A DNA stretch of 64,000 nt from Botrytis cinerea B05.10 (taxonomy: Eukaryota; Ascomycota; Leotiomycetes; Helotiales; Sclerotiniaceae): NCBI RefSeq assembly GCF_000143535.2, contig NC_037317.1, positions 868,001 through 932,000 on the forward strand. Reading direction: 5' to 3'. Each line of letters starts with the position of its first letter. Position 1 is the first letter of the stretch. The notes under the pieces were generated by a model. The model did no database searches. It was not told where the DNA came from and saw only the letters and a program-made list of their open reading frames with translations. The translations under genes were made by a program, and so were the position numbers. Below are positions 22,104 to 33,917 of this stretch, piece by piece.

Positions 22104-24108
22104 GGCAACTCAAGTGTCAGTCGCAAACCGCCATTCGCATAGTTTCGTCGCCGGGATAGAAGTAAAAAAAACCCTCAGACTTCCTCCAACAAAGATACTT
22201 TTGAATTTAGCAAGAAAGTAAATTCCATTCGCGCGTTTTCATTGCTGAGAAACAATTGTAAATGAAGTTCTGAGTGGGGAATTTGGGCAAATTGAGCTCA
22301 AATGTGTCTAATTGGAATTCCCAGCTCCCGAATATGTCGTCTGAGCAAGTAAGCCAACAAATCAAGCTTATTGCGTAGGTAAGTGCGAAGGAGAGAAAAG
22401 AAGCCACAAAGAATTTTCAAGCAGAGATAGAATAGTAAAAAGTTACTGGCTGATAGATTTATTTCCCTTGAGCTATTTTTGTAGTAGTTTCTAAACTAGC
22501 AAAATAGGTATTAGGGAGGTCGTAGGCACATCCGCTTCTTACCAAATCAATGGTACTTACTCACGGTAGATACTCGTAGGCACTTTATACTCGGCGGAAG
22601 ACTCTTGACCGTTGACGATTGCCTATCTGGTCCATTCCTACATACATACATACATACATACATACATACATAGGGCGGTCTCCTTTATATCTTGCTTGTG
22701 CATTGTGGGTGGATGGATATGGATGGGGCGAATGAAATGGCTACAAAGCCATGGGTTTACTTTTCTAGACGAAATTGTGTGCTAATTCGTATTGTGCGAT
22801 GTATACTAGCTACCCCGTCCATGTTCACCAGTATGTATCTGTGAATTTATGAATACTCCGCATGCGTGCGGCGTATACGAGCAGAATGCGTATAGAATGA
22901 ACTTGGATGCATTCTGCATTCTGGCATGGTGGGTGGACGAAAAGGGATGAAATGATGTAGATAAGATCCAATTCGGCGATAAGTGCCCTTTTCTCCCTAT
23001 GGGCAATTGTGGAGATGGATCATAGAAGAAGGGAAAGGCAATCTCGAAGTAATATGAAGGAACATCCAAATCTCAGTGTGGGACTGACCCAAATTTATTT
23101 ATTCCTTCCAAAAGAAAGGGTTCGTTTCGCCCGCAACTTCACAAGATCCCCTTGAAATTGGTTCTAGAATTTGTTTTGATTGCCTGGCTTATGTTTCAAT
23201 CATTCCAAGCAAACCGGAGCAACTGGAGCAACTTAAAATGACGAGATTTCAGCTTGACAAGGGATTTTCAAGACCTCTCCTGTCATGTTGAATGAAGCAG
23301 CCGATCAAAGTACAACGTCGGAGTTCACATGTAGAGCTTAAGCATCTCCTTGTAGCAGGCCTCGGGGTGAACGAGATAAACGAGACACCAATAACAAACT
23401 CCTTTTTTCTAATTTTAATAACTTACATGATTAACAGATTAATATTCGGCTTTGAAAATATAATATATGTAGTTATATGAATTGGAAACGATCAATTGTA
23501 TGGGATCTCAAGTCTCACTCTTGTCATATCATTCACACACACTTTTATCGGTGGATAGAATTCGATATCCTTACCAGCCTGCCACATGTTGATATACGAA
23601 TAGACGAGCTATCATACCTCGAGTAGTACCACACGTACTAACATACGAACTGCTTGCTATGCGGGCTAACTATGCAATTGATCTGAGGTCACTTAAGTAT
23701 TTGACAAAGTCAGGTAGGCGCGACTCCCTTCCCAGTTCTTTTGTTGATATCACAATTGCAAACTCTCCCATCATCTATCTCACCCATTTGCTCCCTTCTC
23801 AAAATTTCTATTTAACACTGCCACTCAACATATCTATTCATCGCCAGGGACTAGTAAACCACACCGTGCCCTAACATCTGTTCACTCAGTCCTCACCATC
23901 TCTAAGCCCTTCATTTCTAAGAACAAAATCACAACGTGGCCCGAAATCTGTTCATTCAATTCCTATCTCCATTTCTGACTCACTCCATTCCAATTTCTCG
24001 CAATGATAAAATGAAGGCTTCTTCCTTTTCCAATTCCAAAAATTGAATATTGCAACCTAGATCTTGAATATCCATACACCACCAGAAATCAAGTCTCAAG
24101 CCTCAATC
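22104..24108. other. Intergenic between divergent FMP27 and CofD-like genes
   Basis: Both neighbours start outward from here, so the two promoters share this 2-kb stretch. It contains a TACA microsatellite (22639-22672). The pyrimidine-rich segment just upstream of 24109 fits a fungal core promoter and leader. Several frames under 90 codons are present, none convincing. Confidence 0.5.
22639..22672. repeat. Microsatellite (TACA)8-9
   Basis: Uninterrupted tetranucleotide run of about 34 bases. Confidence 0.95.
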
Positions 24109-26040
24109 ATGAATCGTCGTATCGTTATATTTTCAGGCGGAAGTGCCGCCAACAGTCTCGTTGATATTTTTGGGAAAGTTGCGGAAGAAAAGGGATGTTC
24201 TCTGAGTTAGTAAGTGCAAATCTACCTCATGGAACTGCGTGTGAGGAAGAGAAATTAATGTTTCTTCAGTGTCATCCCGATTAGTGATAACGGAGGCTCT
24301 TCCTCTGAACTTATTCGGGTATTTGGTGGCCCTGGTATCGGTGATGTGAGAAGTATGTTACTATCTCATATATCTCGGGTTAGACGCGTCTCGATCTACC
24401 TTCAGGAGCAGTTGGTTCTCTGTCAAACTCTTTTCGAGTCTTGATGAAGACCCCTAATCTAAGAGGACGGTTTCGGTCACGTGATGTAATAAGGCCCAGC
24501 CTGCCTCGAGCCGTTGTGCTATCAAGCGGACAAACTTATGATACTACCAAGCGGTTGAGCCCATGAAAATTACAATCATGCAAACTACACTATCTAAGAC
24601 GTTTCAAACCAAAAACTAACCAATATCTAGGTAGGCTTGTCCGACTCATCCCCGAAGATTCCACTGGCGCCAACCCCGAAAGATCTGCTCTAAGCACCTT
24701 CTTCAACCATCGTCTGGACCCCTCTCCCCAAGAAGCCAAACATGAATGGCTAGCCATAGTTGAGGGTCACTCTCCTTTGTGGAGTGATATCACCTCTGCC
24801 AAGCGTGAACTAATTCGTTCCTTCCTCAACACCATAAACCTCGAGATTGTCAAGCGAGCTCGTCCCACCTCTGTTTTTAATTTTCAATCAGCTTCTGTAG
24901 GCAACTTGTTCTTAACGGGTGCTCGTATTTTTACGGGAAGTTTGGAAGCGGCGATTTATCTTTTATCAAGTATCACCGGTGTGAGAGATAACGTTGAGGT
25001 TATCCCGGCAATCAATAGTAATTTTTCATATCATATCTCTGCAGGATTACGAGACGGTAACACCCACCCAATTAGCTTTCATTACTCACGTGGAATCCCC
25101 ATCATAGCCAAATTCTAACATATTCTTAGGTACAATAATTGTCGGGCAAAATAACATCTCTCATCCCATAGCCCCAACCTTTGTCCCTACGCAGCCCGTC
25201 TCTCCCGCAACCTTTCACAAGCGTCAATCCATCGACCTTCTATACCATGACCGTATCGAAGACGCCAATCTCCCCGGCTCCCTTCCCACCCTTCGCAAAC
25301 AAAACATACTCTTTCAAAAATCTCACACTGAGGAGCTCTCCTCCGCCATCGAACGAATTTGGTACATCAACCCCTATGGCCAAGAAATTCGTCCCACGCC
25401 CAATACCAAGGTTCTCTCTGCTCTCCAGGACGCTAGTTGCGTAATTTATAGTATTGGATCTCTATATACTTCTATTCTCCCTTGCTTGATATTAAGGGAT
25501 GTAGGACCTGCAATTGCGGATCCGAAGATTAAATTCAAAGTACTTATTTTGAATGGATGTCTGGATCGTGAGACGCCAGGATATACGGCGAAAGATTTCA
25601 TCGAGGCGATAGTTCACGGGTGCACTGGGAATGGAAAGGAAGAGCATGATCACGAACACGAACATAGTGAAAAGGTAAAAGAACAAGACTGGAAAAAATA
25701 CATCACGCATGTAGTATATTTAGAAGGCCCAGGTACACCGGTGGTAGATAAAGCGGAGCTCAAGAGATTAGGTATTGAAGCTGTGAGAGTCTATGGACGA
25801 AGATCGGAATCTGGGAGAGAGGGACAGGGCGTAATATTGAAGAATCCAATTATTGATGCAGTGAAGAGTGAGGATGTGGGGAATGCAAATGGAAATGGAG
25901 TAAGAGAAGATATTGTGAGGGCAATAGATAAAGATGATAGTTCGGGAATGAGGTACGATGGGGCTGGGCTGGGACAGGCGTTGAATGCTATTTTGGGAGG
26001 CAAACCGGAGAAGTCGAGGAGATATACCTTTATCGGTTAA
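24109..26040 (+). CDS. CofD/YvcK (UPF0052)-like protein
   Basis: Four exons (24109-24209, 24270-24352, 24631-25056, 25130-26040) give 506 residues. Intron 2 is 278 nt, several times longer than its neighbours; introns 1 and 3 are 60 and 73 nt. The start has the Rossmann-like VIFSGGSAANSLV loop, then ISDNGGSSSELIR and GIGDVRSRLVRLIP, the marks of the CofD/YvcK superfamily. VGNLFLTGAR and the late VIYSIGSLYTSILP segments also belong to it. CofD in archaea transfers 2-phospho-lactate to the deazaflavin Fo, and YvcK in bacteria controls cell-wall and carbon metabolism. Fungal members (for example yeast YNL011C) have no proven reaction, so I do not assign one. The C-terminal part carries a His/Glu-rich insertion (about residue 365-380) and a variable loop. 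Confidence 0.85.
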
Positions 26041-26332
26041 TTTCTTATTGAATAGCCAGTATCTCGTTAATACTGTTTTTGGGGGCAATTCTTTTCTGAG
26101 AGTTGATTGCGGATAGATTGGAGATGGATTGTGTCTTATTCCCATGCCACGAAATTGTACCTTAAAACCTGGAAAGATATCTTTACGTTTCTCATCTACC
26201 AAGCATCAAAGTATTAAGTACAAACACCAAATTTAATTTGCGTAACCAAACTATCATATTAAACGGACATGCCAAATTTCCCCTTCCTCCTTCTTTTCAT
26301 ACCCAACCCCAAACACACAAGCTTCATCACCC

Positions 26333-28354
26333 TCATCCCTCATCCCCATCACTCCCCAAAACCTCCGACCCACTCATCGCCGTCTCATCCGCATCCATTT
26401 CGGGATTCGGAATCTTCATCCCCCAATTATACGTCTCCGGATCCAAGCCCGCCTCCAGCATTTTCCAATAATTCTCCTCTCCCATCCACATATGACCCAG
26501 GCGATCATAATACTTCAAGAGACCCAAATTCCTCGCAATCCCACCGGGGGCTTCTATTCTACGATCCGGAATATTCACGCTGGGTCTCTGATCGATCTTG
26601 GGTGGGCCATGCAGATATCTTTCCGGAACCTGTGGCTGCGAGCGCGGATACTGGTGGTGTTCGTGTTCGGGCAGATCGTCGCCGCCGTAGACCAGATCCA
26701 CGGTGTATTCATAGGATACGGGCCACTCTGGGGTTACGGAGCGGGGTGTGGGCGGCCATGCGAAATCGTCGATGCCGTAGTATGCGCAAAGGTCGCTCTC
26801 CCAGTTGGGTTGCGGGGTGCGGAAATGAGGAGGGGCTAACTCTGCGAGGGCGAAGAGAGGATGGACATATGGGTATTTGACTATGGGTGCCCCGGGCTTA
26901 AAAGCTTTCTTTTGGCTGTGCAACTCGCCTTCCTGTGGTCCGGGGAAGTCGGGATCGTTGTGATATTCGTCGCAATCGCGGAAGGAGTCGTGGACGTAGT
27001 AAAAGAGATTTAGGGGACGCGGTCGAAGGCTGGGCTTTTCCATCATGCAACCCTCGACGAGTTTTATTAAACGCGCGCTGTATCCTGTAGCTCCAGGTCT
27101 GTTTACTCTTTCTGGGCCCTGTGAGAGTGAATATCCATACGTCCTTGGCTCCGCGTTGGAATACTCTCCGAAGTATTCGTCGCACCAAGCTGGATCTTCG
27201 GGATGTAGCTCGCGTCTAGCCCAGCCTTGTCCATGCATTAGGAGGCGAATAATGTTCGCAAATTGGAATATGTTGCTACATGTGCCATGGTGGAATGGAT
27301 GTACATGCTCTGTATCGCCGATGACTTGTTCCTATGGTGACATTATAAGTATGCTGAAAAATACAAAGGAGCTCGTTTAACTCACGGGAGCCCGGTAGCC
27401 CGGTCGACCATTAAATTGATTTGGGAAACTATACCTACCGGCGCGTTGTTGCTCATAATACTGAGGAACTTGAATTGTGTCCCCGAAATCACACAGCTGT
27501 GAATATTGTTACTCATTGCTCTCAGAGGCAGATATAGTAATACAAACTTTAAGTACCGGAACACGGTCTTTCTCATAATTCTTATACCCAATCAAGACTA
27601 CATTCGATGTCAGAAAAGCCAATCACCAAGTTCTCCAAGAAAACTTACTATTGCCCGGGTGGATATCGTAATGGCACATCTCCATCCGCTCTGATTCCCA
27701 AAAAGACCGCCTCTGACGAACATCTCTCGGAATCTCACTGCCACAGTCCAACATCAGAATCATCCTCGCAAACTGCTTAAAAATGTGCCATATATCGATC
27801 TCTTGAACATGTGCATCACTAAAATAATCGAAGACTTTCAAGTCATAAAACCGAGTCTCCTGTTCGGCCGATTGAGTGATCACAATACCAGGACAATATT
27901 CCAATAATGAGACCACATTCCGATTGCCCAATGGAACGTTGTCATCAGCCGGCGGCACCATTTGGTCACGATAATGCCTCACAATATTATGAGGTCGGTC
28001 GGGTATGCAGTCGCGATTAGTATAAGGTTTCCAACCATAATATCCCGAGATTAATTGGAGAAATTGCCCTTCATGGGCGAATCCTGTATAGCCTTCCGGG
28101 TAGCCATTGGGTCGACTTCCTGAATCAGGCTGTCGCAATTGGATCTTGGCAACTACATCCTTGGTGTGAGGGGGATCGTTGTCTTCAAACTCCCTGTCTT
28201 CGTATCTGAAATGTGTAACGATTGCTCGATCAGAGCTGTGGATTCGTCCTTGGTATACCCATCTGTCTCCCAAACGGACGTCCCAATTTGGCTCATTTCT
28301 CACAAATTCTCGAAGCCCGCCTCTCAGTAAAATTGGATCCTCCGCCGCAGTCAT
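26333..28354 (-). CDS. Divergent protein kinase-like protein
   Basis: Four exons (28354-27649, 27597-27548, 27496-27386, 27331-26333; introns 51, 51 and 54 nt) keep one frame of 621 residues. The kinase core only appears after splicing, because each motif sits near an exon edge: VVAKIQ with Lys70 (ATP-binding Lys), HYDIHPGN with Asp230 (catalytic loop), CDFGDT with Asp255 (metal loop) and GYRAPEQ with Glu290 (APE). All residues needed for activity are therefore present. The N-lobe glycine loop is weak. After about residue 400 the protein has a long Pro-, Tyr- and Trp-rich tail unlike any domain I know. Such orphan kinases are common as expanded families in leotiomycetes and other Pezizomycotina; the substrate is unknown. 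The start at 28354 opens MTAAEDP; the upstream frame is open but reads like non-coding sequence. Confidence 0.8.
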
Positions 28355-29325
28355 GATGAGAAGTTTGTGAGTTCTGGAATTTATACGGATTTGCTGGAAG
28401 TGATTTGGTATCTTCAAGGAAAGCCAGTATAAAATGTTTTGCTTGAAACAAAGCCCACATGAAAATAATGCTACCTCAATGCAATTCTGCAACCGGTTGA
28501 TATGGTACAAAGCAACTTGCTCGATATCAAAAACGATTACCGGATGTGGCGAGTCCAAACAAAGAGATCCAAAATTTACATTGTACGAACTTTCATGTTT
28601 GTCTTTTTTTCTTTCGAGCAAACTACGCTCGAAGGATGATGATCATACTGTAGACACAGTATTTAGGGGCGCAAATTCAAAATTCGACATCTCCTCAGGG
28701 TAATATTAGTTTATTGAATAAAAGCCTTCACAAAGACGGAGTATTTTCCAGATATCCTGATATTTGGAGTATGAAGGATGAAACTGTTCAACATTTATTA
28801 ACATCCAAGTGCCAGTATGCGTAAGATGACGAAAATTTGATTCCATAAAAATCATCTTCGGTTTCTGAGATTTGAGCCCACTAGGAACACTTATATTCAA
28901 TAATTTCAGATTTGTATTGAGCTAGTATGTATACATACCGGAAAGCTCGACAGTCGCTGACTCTTCACAATAAAATAGGTATAACATGTCAGCGTTCACA
29001 TGCCCTGTTGTAAGTGTAATTCCTACTAAATTATAACCCCGTGCCTCTTACCTTTTCTTTTGCCTTTGACTTCACATTACCAGATTTCAATTCAACTGAT
29101 TCCCATACACATTCAATCCTTACCTATCTTAAAAATCTCTTTCGCCGCACCCGTACTGTACTATATGTCTTGACTGTGCTATGTTCCGTGTATCAATCAG
29201 TACAATCGCTAATCTCTCACTCTCCACTATTCCACACGTGTCAAAGCAACCAAGTGGAGTCATGTCAATTTTGAAACATATACTAAATTTACCGTCCTCA
29301 GATCATCAGAACAACAACTGATACA
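28355..29325. other. Intergenic, kinase-like gene to tRNA
   Basis: Nothing supportable beyond the probable promoter of the kinase-like gene. Short frames only. Confidence 0.5.
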
Positions 29326-29397
29326 GCCCGTTTGGCTTAGCGGTAAAGCGCATCACTAGTAATGATGAGATCCTAGGTTCGATTCCTAGAACGGGCA
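29326..29397 (+). tRNA. tRNA-Thr (anticodon AGT)
   Basis: A complete 72-base cloverleaf can be folded: acceptor stem GCCCGTT/AACGGGC with discriminator A, D-arm from GCTTAGCGGTAAAGC, anticodon stem CATCA/TGATG with loop CTAGTAA (anticodon AGT, T at position 33), and T-arm CTAGG-TTCGATT-CCTAG containing the B box. No intron. Oligo-T stretches about 20-35 bases downstream (29418-29421 and 29428-29432) fit Pol III termination. Confidence 0.95.
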
Positions 29398-31520
29398 ATT
29401 AGAACACGACATAATTCTTTTGCGTTCTTTTTGCATTTTTGCTCCTCGGTTTCGAAAGGGAGAGAGAGAGGAGGTGGGGTAGGGATAGAAACGAACTGAC
29501 GAGAAACTTTTTAGATTGATTAAGAGAGAATGGTTGTGGGGCGGTCTATTGCGGATGCTTGTGGGGGTTGGTTCTCTTTATGTATTTTCGAAGTGCTAGC
29601 TTATTTATTCATCTATCATCATCCATCTATATTATATATTTTTGGTATATTATATACCTGAGCAAATATTATCTTAAATAAGACACTGAAATGTGATAAC
29701 AAGAATGTCTCTAAACGTTCCTTCCGATTGATCACTTTATATCTCTCCATCCTTAACTTCTATTCAATTCCCTGCTTTCTCTCTCTCTTTTATTGTTCCA
29801 ATACGAGCATCAACAAAGAAAGCTCTACCAGACCAGGAAGCTCGGGTGACATCTTGTAAAGCTCAGATAAATCTAATATTTTATTTCCCTAGCATGTGTC
29901 CTCTCATGTTTCCTACAAAAAAGTAGATGATCAACTCACTTCATCTTCAAATCCCCAAAAGCTGTCCAATTACCCCATTATTAGCCAACCTCCAGAAACT
30001 CTCCATATCAACAGCGAATACCTACCTACATCTACATACCCCAGCCCCGAATCTACCTATGAGTATCCATCCCACTACCTAAATTCCCACTATCCAGAAC
30101 AGAATTCAGACCCCACATTCCCAGGAAAAGATATAGACAGACGAGCTCTTTCATTCATACTGCATTTGCGTTCGTTTGCCTCCGCCTGTCTTCCCAGCAC
30201 ACTAGCATATATATCATGGGAATACATCCATCCATCCAGTTCTTGAATCTGTCTTCGAGAGAATTGATAATAGCAGAAATACAAATGCATATTTTACAAG
30301 ACGAGAATGTGTTGATTGATAATATTACAATAGATGTATGTATGTATATATATGTATATATACATACGTGAAATGGTGGGGTAATAAATGTACTTTCTCG
30401 CTTGATGATAAGGGGGTGGGTTTTTATCGTTCGACCTTTAGCTACCTACGTGGAACGGGAATGGGGTAGAGAGTCAGGATATCATTATCATAATTACCTA
30501 TGGATGAAACACCGGGCGATGGGCAAATATTAGCTATCGTCTTTCCTTTATCGTCTCTTATTGTTGTATTCTGGAAGAACTTAGTACTTACTGTGTTATA
30601 TCAATCAGGAAGTTTAATCGAGAAATTCTAGAATGAGTATTTTTAACGCTCTTCTTTACGTTATGATTCACAGAGTAGAGAGGAGAGTGCTACCAAGAAT
30701 CCTGCAAGGTACGTGGTAGGTATGCTCTCTAGGAACCTGAATCCATTCACACTTACACACAAGAAAGATTGATCTCCCTACTCTTATACACGCGCAAACA
30801 TAGGAAGGCGAAATATATGGACGTTCAGAAAAAAGAACAACTTGTAAGTTGCTTGGTGAATATAAATCGATACAACCGTCCGAGATCGGATTATATGGCG
30901 CGTGACTATGGATTGGAAAGAGTCATAGATATGTTGTTGTGTACGCAAACACGAATCCAAGCTCATAGAAAATGCGAAACTGTTTCACTCTGTTGTCGTA
31001 AAAGACAGTCGTTATAGTATTCACATATAGGGGCAACTAACCCCTCATCATCTCCGCTATTTCTGACCAAGCTGTCTTTTCCGTTCCTCCTTGATCTCCA
31101 TCAATAATTGTGAATCACAGACGAAGTAAATGAATTTCCATTTCAACCCGCAAGCCCATGACATTCCCTTATAAAATGACCACCGCATCTTTACCCGACA
31201 TCAGTGAATACCGTGGCGCAGTCCGCTCATCTGCTTTCCATCCCTCCGAAAGTACTGATTCACGAGCCACTGTATCTGCACCCGTACTTACACCTCGGTC
31301 TCTATAAGAAGGAGTTCAGATGGCTTAAACTCCATGCAACTTCCAACTTCCTTACACCATCAGAACTCCGAATAACGTTAACTCTCAAGCAAGTTGCTTT
31401 CAATAACACTTCTTAATATCAACAAACAACACACTGACTTACCTTTCTTATCTTTATCTTTATATTCTGCTTCCTCTCACATATCTTATATCTACCACCA
31501 CATTTTGTGACACCAAAAAC
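29398..31520. other. Intergenic, tRNA-Thr to unknown Ser/Pro-rich gene
   Basis: AT-rich with small TA/TG repeats near 30330-30370. An open stretch of about 115 codons (29896-30246, plus) lacks an ATG in good position and a convincing upstream exon, so I leave it out as a gene. The 31400-31520 pyrimidine-rich segment is a likely leader for the next gene. Confidence 0.5.
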
Positions 31521-32912
31521 ATGACTCACGGTTCAGACACAATGTCACTTCCTGACAACATCTTCTGCTGCGACTGTTGCACAGAAGTCGATACTCGACA
31601 CTCCGACAAACCTTATCATGATCCTAACAAGCACTTTCACAAAACCATCTACCAGTCATTCCTCAATTTTGCAGCCCGATTGTCGGCAACCAAAGATCAC
31701 CTTGAAATGATCCAAGCTCGCGAAGATGTTGAACGTCAACGCCAGGCTGCTCAGATTTGTGCAGCAGTCATCTCGGATCGAGAGGAATCGGATCTTATCT
31801 CAATGACGCTGTCGGACTTGATCCGAAGTTATAATCCTGATTACAGAAAGGCTAATGTAGCCCCCCCTGCTTCATTGATTTCCACCAAATCTCCTACTCC
31901 TCCATTAGCATTCAATAGTGCATTCAGGTTACCCTCTTCTCCTCCAATCTCTCCTTGCATCACACCGGTCAGGCCCATCTTAACCCATAAACGCTCAGGC
32001 TTTCGCTCTTTATCAAATAACAATGCGGTATTTGACACAGATCTGATGACGCCGCCACCTTCACAACCATCTTCAAAGCCCAACTCTAAGGAGTCATCTT
32101 TTTCCTCCGGGATTGGACAATCTTTCGTGGAATTGCTTAGAAACAAACCTAATTCTCCCCCATCATCGGGGATCCCAAATCTCGGATCAAGCATCACCGA
32201 CTCAAAGATCCCCGAGTGGAGATCCCGTGTGACAATGCAAGCCATGCAACCCCTTACGCAGTTCTCCACTCCTCTCGCAACATCCCGTCTTGGAACATCT
32301 CCAAATTCTCCTTGGGCATTTGAGCCAACTCTCTCTCCAGCTCTCAACGAAACGTATGGGTCATTTCAGTCTTCGATAGACACTGAGATGTCGGGGCCGC
32401 ATCAATCCCTAACTTTCATTAGAAATCTTGGACCACCCCAGTTATCACCTTCCTTCAAACCTTTCGCCGACATTTCTTTCGATGATTTCAGAACCGTCCA
32501 CGTACCATATTGGACACAAACAGAACCAGAACCTTTCGTTCCTCAACAAGTTCTTTCTCCGTCAAACTTAATTAACAATCCACTCATCACCAACCCTCCC
32601 CCAACATACGTGATTCATATCACTTCCCGTCAAGACTACGGCAAAACTGAGTCTCATCGATATTTTGTCTGTCCCACAGATCTAACATCTGACTGGCCGG
32701 AAGTCAGTCTGCTCCAATGGTTTGCAGCTGGGGTTGGTTATGACGTCAAGGCCGAGAAATGGGACCATAAATGTTTGCAACATCAAAGATTCTTCCGAAT
32801 GGTCTTGAGACCCAATTTAGCGATGCGGGAATGGGGTTTGGGTAGACCATTAGAGGAGCTGCAAGCCGAATTAGCAAAGCTGAATGCAGCTGCAACACCG
32901 GGAGGTGTATAG
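31521..32912 (+). CDS. Unknown Ser/Pro-rich protein
   Basis: One exon, 463 residues, start at 31521 (AACATG context). Three parts are visible: residues 1-110 with a Cys cluster (FCCDCCTEVD) and an amphipathic helix rich in Arg/Gln/Glu; a long low-complexity Ser/Pro/Thr middle (about 110-360); and a compact C-terminal part (about 365-455) with YVIHITSRQDYGKTESHRYF, SDWPEVSLLQWFAAGVGYDV and RFFRMVLRP. The folded tail looks conserved in style but I do not recognise its family. No signal peptide or membrane segment. The gene stands alone, with 1 kb of empty sequence on either side. Confidence 0.7.
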   Translation: MTHGSDTMSLPDNIFCCDCCTEVDTRHSDKPYHDPNKHFHKTIYQSFLNFAARLSATKDHLEMIQAREDVERQRQAAQICAAVISDREESDLISMTLSDLIRSYNPDYRKANVAPPASLISTKSPTPPLAFNSAFRLPSSPPISPCITPVRPILTHKRSGFRSLSNNNAVFDTDLMTPPPSQPSSKPNSKESSFSSGIGQSFVELLRNKPNSPPSSGIPNLGSSITDSKIPEWRSRVTMQAMQPLTQFSTPLATSRLGTSPNSPWAFEPTLSPALNETYGSFQSSIDTEMSGPHQSLTFIRNLGPPQLSPSFKPFADISFDDFRTVHVPYWTQTEPEPFVPQQVLSPSNLINNPLITNPPPTYVIHITSRQDYGKTESHRYFVCPTDLTSDWPEVSLLQWFAAGVGYDVKAEKWDHKCLQHQRFFRMVLRPNLAMREWGLGRPLEELQAELAKLNAAATPGGV

Positions 32913-33917
32913 ATTTGAGCCATGGATGTTCGCGTACATAATTTTTGGGATTCTTGGCTATTAGCGAAAGTCGTTGGATTTTTCTTTTTGCGGAATATTT
33001 GAATCTGACAGATGATGAATGGAAGAACTTGGAGGAGTCAATACAAGGAGAATTGAAACAGCGTTGCTGGCGATGCTTTTGCGGCTCAGATGAGTCTACC
33101 TTGGAGTAATATTTGTATTGGGCTTCCGTATAGATAGACTATCCGCTTAGGTAGTTTTGCATACTACCATATGTTCGATGGTGATTGCAAGACCTTGCGG
33201 ACTAAAGTCCAGATCTTTGAATTTGCGCGTTTCTTATTGCGATTAGGCATTTTGAAAAGTAATGCAAAGCGTTGAATCTATTTGGAGTTCGACTTCATTG
33301 TGATGTGATTCTGCAGGGTGCTTCCTCGAAACGTGATATAGCTTCCTTTTCATGGAGCGATAACTTCATAGTGAATCATCTGAAAATAGTCTCGCTACTC
33401 ACTCGTAGTTGGTACGTCCCAGATAGGGTGAGAGAGGAATAAGAGATCTTGAACAGCTCAAATAGAACTACAAGCAAACAAGAGTTCCTAGTAGTGATAA
33501 TTGCATCGTACCTTGTTCGATGGCACTTCCTGTAGTCAACATACGTAATAACATTCTCTCACTCCTCACTCACTCTATTCTCTTCTTTTGATTTGCAGCA
33601 ATGTGGACATCTAATAATAATAATACATAACAACTGCTCATCTCTCCTCTGAAGTTACGAAATCAAAATAAAGAACCGAGCTTTACCCTGGAGATAAGCT
33701 AAAAGCTAGCAAGCTCCCAGCTCCGAACCTCGGTATTATCGCGTAACATCTACTCCCGACCTTGCACCTTATCCATGTTCACAGGTATCCATCCATCCAA
33801 ATGAACAAAAACTCGAATTAACTTTATTTCTCGTCTCTCCCCGTACATCTTTCCAAACTTACACATATATCTTTTCTACATACCCAAATCTATATATCTA
33901 CATCTACAACACCCAGC
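32913..33917. other. Intergenic, unknown gene to PEX11C-like gene
   Basis: No gene seen. The last 150 bases are CT-rich with CATC/ATCC words, a usual fungal leader pattern. Confidence 0.5.

Noticed and set aside
22806..23069. 87-codon minus-strand frame in the FMP27 to CofD-like gap
   Set aside because: No domain, no splice support, and composition like the flanking non-coding DNA.
29896..30246. 115-codon open stretch after the tRNA
   Set aside because: No ATG in a good position, no clear upstream exon, low-complexity Ser/Tyr/Pro composition.
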